Below, one piece after another: positions 57,553 to 64,000 of a DNA stretch of 64,000 nt. Origin of the DNA: Ixodes scapularis (lineage: Eukaryota > Arthropoda > Arachnida > Ixodida > Ixodidae); assembly GCF_016920785.2 (NCBI RefSeq), contig NW_024609857.1:12624716-12688715 (forward strand), in the 5' to 3' direction. Numbering within the stretch: the first letter of the stretch is position 1; each line of letters begins with the position of its first letter. The notes below the pieces were generated by a model, which saw nothing but the letters and a program-made list of their open reading frames with translations, was not told where the DNA came from and did no database searches. Both the position numbers and the translations under genes were made by a program.

Positions 57553-57940
57553 TTAAAGGCCCATTCACACTCTCGCGACCTCTTAAAACTGGGTTCCTTA
57601 AAACCTCTTACAACGAGAGGACATACTGGCGCCACCTATTGGGTAGCAGTGTAAACTTGGCGGTTCGGCATATTTTCTATTTCTCTCGCGCATTATCCTT
57701 TCTTTCTTGGCTCGAAAAACTTTTGGCAGCGTTATAAACGAGCTTTTCTTATAGGTGTTACGCACATTTGACCTCGGAAATCCCGCAAAACCTTCGCTCT
57801 TGTGAAATGCAGTTCCAGGGTCACCGCATAGATGGCGCCAGCGTGCCAGTGTGTTCTCTCGTCCTAAGAAATTTTAAGAGGTTTTAACAATTATCGGTCC
57901 CTCTCGGTCGTACTCAGTTGCAAGAGTGTGAACGGGCCTT
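57553..57940. mobile_element. GGCCCGTTCACAC MITE, long copy
   Basis: The left end is AAGGCCCATTCACACTCTCG and the right end, reverse-complemented, is AAGGCCCGTTCACACTCTTG. Subterminal ACCTCTTAAAA blocks are also inverted. The interior holds about 250 bp of unrelated sequence with no domain. Confidence 0.7.
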
Positions 57941-57956
57941 GTAGGCCCGTTCACAC

Positions 57957-58314
57957 ATAAGGCTCGTTCACACTCTTGCAGCCGAGTACGACCGAGAGAG
58001 ACAAGACTGGTTTTTAATCCTCTTACGACGTCTTAGGACCGGGCGCGCTGCTGCGGAGCTGGTCCTAAGACGTCGTAAGAGGATTAAAAACCGGTCTTGT
58101 CTCTCTCGGTCGTACTCGGTTGCAAGAGTGTGAACGTCGCTATATGAGACCGAATAAGACCGATAAAGATCAGACCGGTTTTTAAGCCTCTTGCGACGTC
58201 GTTTAGGACCTGCTCCGCGGCACCGCATCCGGTCCTAAGACGTCGCAAGAGGCTTAAAAACCGGTCTGGTTTCTCTCGGTCTTACTCGGTCGCATATGTG
58301 TGAACGGCGCTTAA
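57957..58314. repeat. Two adjacent GTTCACAC hairpins
   Basis: The first (57961-58135) has 80-bp arms, GTTCACACTCTTGCAGCCGA through CGACGTCTTAGGACC, and its inverse. The second (about 58141-58314) has GACCGGTTTTTAAGCCTCTT and CGACGT-TTAGGACC arms and ends GTGTGAACGGCGCTTAA. They are sister copies of the hairpin at 61641. Confidence 0.75.
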
Positions 58315-58722
58315 GAGCTGTTAGTGCAAGCCGTCCATGGAGGAGACCCCACTTGTAGATATATGCACAAAGACAAGGTGACGCGGGAGGTGATGGAGGC
58401 TTTTTACAAAGCGGAAAGCGGTGCGCAGGGCATCAGCAAGCCATCGTGACGATATCTCTGAAAGAGATGTTGCTTTTAAGTTCGACAATGAAAAAAAAAA
58501 AGAGGGGGTTGGGGGGAGCACGCGGCACGTCGATGACCGGTGCCCTATGTCTATGTGATGAGGCAGAAAGGTTGGTGCATCTGTAGATTGCTACCTTTCG
58601 TGTTTACTCTTTTTATGTTTTCTGTAATAAAACCTTCAGTTGCGAGTCAGCGCCTGTCCCGTCCAGTTTGTTCCATCCTTCTAGTCTTTGTCGTTCTGCG
58701 CTGTTTTACCTACATTATGTTT

Positions 58723-59886
58723 GGTATAAACAAAACACACAGTTGAAATAAGGAGCTATATCACCGCATACATATATATATTCGCGATGAGAAGCTCGCT
58801 AGCGGCTCTTCTGTTTTGTTCACTTTGGCTAGTGCACGTGCCACCCACGCGGTTATGTTTTCATTTTCATAATGCATAGACGCTTGGCATTACACGTGCT
58901 GTACCAGCAGAGGAAGTTGAAATATCCTCACTCTGGGTTGTGAAAAAATATCCACCAGGTGGCGTAACCCAAATTTCTCGCCGCGAATATACGAAAACCG
59001 CATAGGACGCATGGTAGCCACCGGCAGACTCACACAATACAAACACATACATACACGGACAAACATTGAAAGTTCATACGCACTTACAAACAAACAAAAA
59101 CGCATAGTCCTTAAAAAAAAGTCAGAAAAGTCGCGCAGACACGGAGAAAGACGGAGGCTTGCGAACATACGGGACTGTATTTATGATAAAGATTTTGCGC
59201 AAGCGCACACACAGGCGCACGTGGACGCATGCATGCGCAATATCGGGAAGCGGCAGCAGCGCGGAGAAGAAGCGAAACAACCCGAAAATCCCGCCTCAAA
59301 ATGTCAGCCCTCCCATTACATTCTGCGCACACACTTTTTTTTTTCTTCTTATCCCGCCGGAACAGGCTTTAGCCGTTCGTAATTACCTCTGCCCCGTGAT
59401 GCATGCTCGGGCTCCGAGACATCGCGACTGGCAAGAAGAGCGAGACGACGTGGTCTGTGCGACGGATGTAGCGGCGCTCGATTCGGCATTCGAGTCGGGA
59501 CTTGGCCATTTCGCTTCTGCCTGCGAGCCGGACAAAAAGCAAAACAAGTTCTTTTTTTTTTCTTTTTTGAGGTGAGGAGGGGGGGGGGGGGGGGGACTTT
59601 TTCGGCGACCCTCTCGAACCGGTCCGTTTTTTGGCTCTGCGGGCCGAGAGACTGGAGAGACGGCTTTCTCCTTATCCCCGCATCGGCGGACAAGCGATCC
59701 GGGCTTTGCGGCAGACGCCGACGCGAGTCTTGGTGGTTGGTGGAGGGGGACATTTCGGCAAGGGCCGTTTTATGTGTTCGGGGACTTGTCGAACCAGACG
59801 GTCGACACGGATTGATAAGTGGCTGGGGCGGCACTAGCAAAGAACGGACAACGGCGGCTCCCAACTTAACTCCCTCTGTTTTTCTT

Positions 59887-59917
<31 letters not shown>

Positions 59918-60225
59918 GCAGTGCCGAGAAGTTGGAGGGCTCGAAATTATTGGAATTAAAGCCCGAGTACGACACAGCTCTGCCGACTTGTGCTTTTGTT
60001 CTTTTGTCAATGGGCTTTTATTTATTTTTAATTTTTGTATTTCTTTATTTGGGGGGGGGGGGGGGGGGTAGGGGGTTGTAGTAAAGGCCATCTGGGTATT
60101 GTTCAGAGTTGCGCGAAGTCGCTCGGTTCTTGAGTGCAAAGCAAGCAGCGGAACCTTCCTGATAAATGTTATGGATAAAAAGGTTGTCATGGCCTTCTCA
60201 ACGATAGGGAGGTGAAAAAACTTGA
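58723..60225. other. Non-coding; possible acceptor at 59921
   Basis: A 40-base pyrimidine tract ending TTTTTTTGCAG at 59921 is followed by a frame AEKLEGSKLLELKPEYDTA that then becomes hydrophobic (FVLLSMGFYLFLIFVFLYL) and runs into a poly-G tract. It might be a real exon encoding a membrane segment, but there is no upstream partner. The minus-strand frame 59349-59975 is a lysine/proline reading of tracts and is not called. Confidence 0.25.
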
Positions 60226-60570
60226 TACCGCAAGCGCACGCGCGCACACGCGCGCGTGTGTGTGCGTGAGTGTGTATGTGTTTTGCGCGCATGTCTGCGT
60301 GCGTGTGTGTGTCTGTCTGCGCGTGTACGTTGCACGCACGTGTATGCGTGCGTTCGTGCGTGTCTGTCTACGTGTGTGGGTCTCTGTGTCTGTAAGCACG
60401 CGCATGCTTGCGTGTCTGTCCGCGCGTATGTGCGCACGTGTATGCGTGTGCGCGTGTATGTGCCTGAGAGAGAGTGTGTATGTGGCTGTGTTTCTGTGTG
60501 AGGGCGTGTGTGCGCGTGTGCGTGCGTTCGCGTATGTGCCTGCGTGTACGTGCGCGTGTATGTAAAATAT
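60226..60570. repeat. Imperfect alternating GT/CG tract (potential Z-DNA)
   Basis: About 330 bp alternate purine and pyrimidine almost without a break, mixing GTGTGT, GCGCGT and GTACGT. Long cysteine/valine frames on the plus strand and histidine/threonine frames on the minus strand follow from the composition and are not genes. Confidence 0.7.
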
Positions 60571-60725
60571 AAGTGGCGACACCTATTCGAGGCAACCGGA
60601 TCGTAAAAATAATATTTCCACGTAGAATACGCCCTAGCGGAGGCTGTTTCGTTAGAGACAATCATAAAATAGCGATCGCAAAAGAAGCGACATAGAAGTG
60701 ACGTCATTAGCAAAATTTAGTGGGC

Positions 60726-61644
60726 TTAAAGGGACAATGAAGGCAATTTCGGACATCTTTTTGGCGATTGAACTGGGTTCCAAACACGTCTCAGGCCACG
60801 TTGCCCAAATTTCAGCCGAAACCGGCGCGTGTGTGCCGCGCAAATCAATTAAACAGTCGCGGTAATAAACGTACCGGAATCGACTGTGGCGACGCCCCGA
60901 GAGTTGCGGGAGAAGCCAGGAGAAGCGGAGATCACGTGACCGATGCGAGGCCAAGAAGCGCGACGTCACAAGAGACGCGTCAGCGATTGGTCGAAACGAA
61001 AAACGTGCCCTCGGTCACGTTTTGGTTCGCGATTTTTAGGAATACTGTTCTAATTTGAGCTTGAATAACCATGAAAAGTATAAATCAGACCGGAAAGCAT
61101 TACTAACCCGTAAATAAAGTAGCATAATTGTTTTGTTTTTTTTTTTGCTACGCTGGACGGCGAAACGGCCAACGAGCAACTATGGGCACTTCGGCTTGCG
61201 GGCCGCTCGTTACCGGCTGGGCGGTCTCCCTCGGGTGACGGCGGAGGCCGCCACACACGTACTCCCGTTCTGTTTGTGTTGGGTTACTGAACGGAAGCTC
61301 GAACTCGCTCGCGAGAGCGGCATTGCCGTCCATGTTGACAGATTCGACGAAACTACCGCGCCACCGCGCTGCTATAACCCACCGCGGTAACCAGAATCTC
61401 GATCTCCTAAATACTACCGATACCGACTATTCGCACTTGACGTCACTCCCTACGTCACCTCCGTTTTCGGAGGCCCAGAAACGAGAATGGAGATTGTTCA
61501 GTTTCGGTTTCTTCACTTCTTTCGTAGGCACAGAAATACGCGTCACAAATGGCAACAAAAAATTGGGCAGCATGCTATGTTCCCAAGAAGCATAAAAACA
61601 CCATTTAAAAAAATTAAATAAAATCGTCTTCATTGTCCCTTTAA
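60726..61644. mobile_element. TTAAAGGGACAATGAAG element, 0.92 kb
   Basis: The ends TTAAAGGGACAATGAAGGCA and, reverse-complemented, TTAAAGGGACAATGAAGACG are near-identical. The interior has CpG-rich coding-like frames but no recognisable transposase. Its right TTAA (61641-61644) is shared with the next hairpin. Confidence 0.7.
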
Positions 61645-61830
61645 GGCCCGTTCACACACTCGCAACCGATTACGACCGAGTGAGACAAGACCGGTTTTTA
61701 AGCCTCTTGCGATGGCGTAAGACCAGAGGAGCTGCAGCGGAGGAAGTCCTAAGCCGTCGCAAGAGGCTTAAAAACCGGTCTTGTCTCAGCCGATCCTACT
61801 CGGTTGCAAGTGGGAGGACGAGCCTGTGCG
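61641..61830. repeat. GGCCCGTTCACAC hairpin, chained to the previous element
   Basis: TTAAGGCCCGTTCACACACT opens the left arm. AGACAAGACCGGTTTTTAAG and CCTCTTGCGA are mirrored at 61755-61785. The extreme right end has diverged (GGTTGCAAGTGGGAGG in place of the terminal repeat). It belongs to the family at 57553-58314. Confidence 0.7.
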
Positions 61831-62071
61831 ACCGTAGCGACAACCAGTGTGACCATATATGTCCGAATTCATCGCATTGTGAAAGACAGGGTTACATCGT
61901 GTCCTGCGTGTCACACGTGACCATATATGACAACCAATGGCATTTTCATCGGACGTCCCCGTACGAGTCTCCGTACACAAGCGATTTGGCCGAGGTGTGC
62001 CAGTCTCAAGAACTTATTCTACGTATGACGATTTCGTGAGGTATGATCTTAGTACCGCAGATTTATATTTG
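61831..62071. other. Short non-coding stretch with repeated GTGACCATATATG
   Basis: GTGTGACCATATATGTCC at 61850 and ACGTGACCATATATGACA at 61915 are a direct repeat 65 bases apart. No gene is seen. Confidence 0.45.
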
Positions 62072-62250
62072 CTGTCGAGAACGGTTATAACCAAGTCAAA
62101 TGGAATCGAAAATCACTTTGATATATCCGCTATTTCGTTATAACCGAACTTCGGTTACAACAAAGTGCAAAAGGGAATGGGAAATCGTGAACGCTTCGCT
62201 GTAGCCGCTATTGTTGTTATGACCGACTTCGTTATAACCGGTTTCGACAG
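62072..62250. mobile_element. MITE with CTGTCGANAACNGGTTATAAC-like ends
   Basis: The left end is CTGTCGAGAACGGTTATAAC and the right end, reverse-complemented, is CTGTCGAAACCGGTTATAAC. Internal GTTATAACCGA repeats occur on both strands. The 179-bp element is non-coding. Confidence 0.65.
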
Positions 62251-63085
62251 TAACACGTAATACAATACCCGATGTCGCAGACGCACCGCTCACACATCAT
62301 ACGAAAGACACGGAGTTGATTGCAGACAGGATGACAGAATTATCTGTGCCTCAAGCATGATCGAAGCACTTTTTTTTTTCACGTTTGCTTCGAACATGTC
62401 TGCCGACAGTTTTTGTATGACCAATGTGACTGGACCGTCACACATTATAAGGTCGGCTTCACGCGTTTGCGACTGCATACGACCAGTGTTGTACGAAACG
62501 GCGTTCCTGGAACGCGTTCCTGCTAGGAGGAACGAAGGAACCCCCACGGTTCCATATTGCATTTGTGGAACTGGACCGTAATTAACTCGTTGCGCTTTCA
62601 CGGCAATGGAAAAAGAAACGGCGTTCATTTTGCGTTAACATTAAAATCCCCTTGACGAAAACACGGCGGTGTCATTCGTTTGTAAGCACCGGGAGAGAGT
62701 AAGAAAGTAGGAGGGTGGCGCGTGCGGCGCTCCCATTGGTCGGAAACGCTGCCGCCAGCCCGCGTCACTTTCTCCCTCTCTTCTCAGCGCTGACAAACTG
62801 ACAGACACCGCCGAGTTTTCGTCAAAACGAGCACTTTCGTTTTCGTCAGCCACGCCCCCAGCTGGCGCAGAGTCAGACAGGAGGAGGCGCCGGGCAGCAT
62901 CTCCTAGAGATAACAAAGCTAGCCGTAGTGCTGAACGAGATGGCGTCATCAGAGAAGGCCAACGCTGGACAAAGATGGGAAACGAGCGCTGCGTCAGCGC
63001 GGTTTTGTTATGTAGGAGGTGTTGCCGCGCAGCGCGGTGGAATGCGGGCGTATTGCCGCTCTGTCGTCGCCGGTTGTTCTTCACC
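62251..63085. other. Non-coding; dispersed repeat and a possible hAT-type end
   Basis: 62340-62470 matches 30300-30445 in inverted orientation. CAGTGTTGTACGAAACGGCG at 62484 resembles a hAT-type terminus with inverted GGAACGCGTTCC nearby, but the other end is not found. From 62641 to 62960 the sequence is CpG-rich. No gene is supported. Confidence 0.4.
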
Positions 63086-63344
63086 AAGGGCGTACCAACC
63101 GGGGGGGGGGGGGGGAAGGCTTGCCCCCTCCCCAGTTCTCGGAGTGGGGGGGGGCAAGCCATGTGTTTTGCCCCCCCCCCCCTCCCGCCCCCTGAAACAG
63201 CCGCCACTGGGCAGGGCAAACACTGGCCGGCGGGGCCCAAGGGATACCGAGAGTACCGCCCCCCGGCACGGGGGGGGGGGGGGGGGTGGAGAGAGTTTGA
63301 ATCTGGTCTGTCCCCCCACTCAAAAGCAAGTAGGTACGTCACTG
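63086..63344. mobile_element. G/C-homopolymer MITE, copy 3
   Basis: The ends are GGGCGTACCAACCGGGG and, reverse-complemented, CAGTGACGTACCTACTTG. The spacer GCCGCCACTGGGCAGGGCAA and CTGGCCGGCGG matches copies 1 and 2. The 233-codon minus frame and the plus frames crossing it are glycine/proline readings of the element. Confidence 0.75.
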
Positions 63345-64000
63345 TTCTCCGCTCTGGGTTTCAGTAGTAGTGGTGCGTGGGCTGTGATGTGTGTGTGTGT
63401 AGTTAAAACGATGCACACGGTTCCCTCCCCGAGTAATATGAATGTGGTTCTTTCCACGAGTGATATGAATGATCGTATCCAATGGCGTCAACGTATTTTG
63501 ACAGGCAGAGTATAGAAAAGGAGTGAAAAAAATTACAGGAATACTCATTGATAGATTCTTAGGGAATACGTTAGCATCACCCTTGGGAAACGCCATACAC
63601 ATCCCCCTTTGGGAAACGTTAATACTGATCCCGTAACGATGCCAAAAAGAGGCAGCCAAAGTAGAGGACGCAAAAGAAAAAACCTAAACAGAAATGTTAA
63701 GGGGTCCGCGTTTTTATTTTATTTCAAAAGGGGAAACACTAAAATGGTATAAAAACAATAACTTTACGAAGAGCAGGATCACGTTAATTCTTTGTTACCT
63801 ATTTTGAGATTTATTTTGTGGGGTCCTCGCTTTCCCAAGTGTAGCGCTCGCCGGTGTATGTAATGAAACGGTGTTACAAGAATAAGCTTTGTTCCTGGGA
63901 TAATCTCCGTTATGCAAAGAATACTTGCATGGTGCACGTAAGTTACGCGCTTTGGCTGCGAGAGGGCAGGACCTCTGGTCCGGAGATGCGTTTTGATAGC
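63345..64000. other. Non-coding stretch at the window end
   Basis: No gene is supported. Short related motifs GTTTCCCAAAGG and AAACG occur near 63585-63625 and GAGTGATATGAATG-like motifs at 63440-63470. Nothing else is recognised. Confidence 0.4.

Larger units (their letters stand above)
57158..58722. mobile_element. 1.56-kb palindrome of Penelope-like termini around MITE hairpins
   Basis: The outer arms (57158-57556 and 58311-58722) are inverted copies of about 400 bp that begin AAACATAATGTAGGTAAAAC and include GACGGGACAGGCGCT, GGTTTTATTACAGAAAAC and GGGCACCGGTCATC. They share the ACAGCGCA...GGCGCTNACT signature with the palindrome at 17477. Each arm reaches a TTAA (57553-57556, 58311-58314), between which lie MITE hairpins whose ends read AAGGCCCGTTCACAC. 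The frames inside are not coding. Confidence 0.75.

Noticed and set aside
59349..59975. 208-codon minus-strand ORF
   Set aside because: Lysine and proline runs come from T-rich and G-rich tracts; the rest has no domain.
60187..60713. His/Thr/Cys-rich ORFs on both strands
   Set aside because: They are translations of the alternating GT/CG tract.
62641..63342. 233-codon minus-strand ORF
   Set aside because: Half of it is the G/C-homopolymer MITE and the remainder is a CpG-rich stretch without a domain.

Overview
The window looks like nuclear DNA of a chelicerate, most likely a hard (ixodid) tick. The evidence is a long intron in a probable M13 (neprilysin-like) gene, a tRNA-derived SINE of the kind described in ticks, a Penelope-like element with a GIY-YIG endonuclease, decayed non-LTR retrotransposons, many fold-back MITEs, and long homopolymer and dinucleotide tracts. 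I see no rRNA gene, no functional tRNA, no CRISPR array and no prokaryotic operon. The tick assignment is an inference from this repertoire, not from a marker gene.

Only one host gene is well supported. It is on the minus strand between about 16,974 and 6,670 and encodes a type II membrane protein of the M13 metallopeptidase family. The large 3' exon (8,724-6,670) carries the membrane anchor and the whole ectodomain. The zinc-binding HExxH, the ExxxD ligand motif and the substrate-binding NA(F/Y) motif are all replaced, so it should be a pseudoenzyme. An upstream exon (16,974-16,633) has an in-frame upstream stop, a clean ATG, a 25-residue repeat array and a GTGAGT donor. Its phase matches the acceptor at 8,725, so I propose it encodes the cytoplasmic tail, joined across a 7.9-kb intron full of MITEs.

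Region by region: 1-6.6 kb is non-coding with a hairpin, a CA microsatellite duplication, a CACGTCA-rich tandem repeat and the SINE. 6.7-17 kb is the M13 gene and its intron. 17-24 kb is a transposon graveyard: a Penelope-terminus palindrome, a 5'-truncated non-LTR element, and a Penelope-like RT with a head-to-head partner. 24-40 kb is mainly non-coding, with a degenerate tandem repeat, a G/C-homopolymer MITE family, a 0.8-kb fold-back, a Penelope inverted pair carrying hammerhead-ribozyme-like cores, a CpG-rich block, and three MITEs chained at shared TTAA sites. 40-42.2 kb holds a short plus-strand coding fragment and a minus-strand THAP-domain ORF that share a homologous 5' block in inverted orientation; a hAT-like MITE has cut the THAP ORF. 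43.4-47.5 kb is a near full-length but frameshifted non-LTR retrotransposon (endonuclease, RT, RNase H) interrupted by a TTAA element. 47.5-57 kb is mostly non-coding with a 3' tail of a CR1/L2-like element and two weak first-exon candidates. 57.1-58.7 kb is a 1.56-kb palindrome built of Penelope termini around nested MITE hairpins. 58.7-64 kb holds an alternating GT/CG tract, further TTAA MITEs and another G/C-homopolymer MITE.

The genes do not form a pathway. The biology of interest is a probable inactive ectopeptidase with a repetitive tail, and the way inverted repeats of several transposon classes are stacked on one another.
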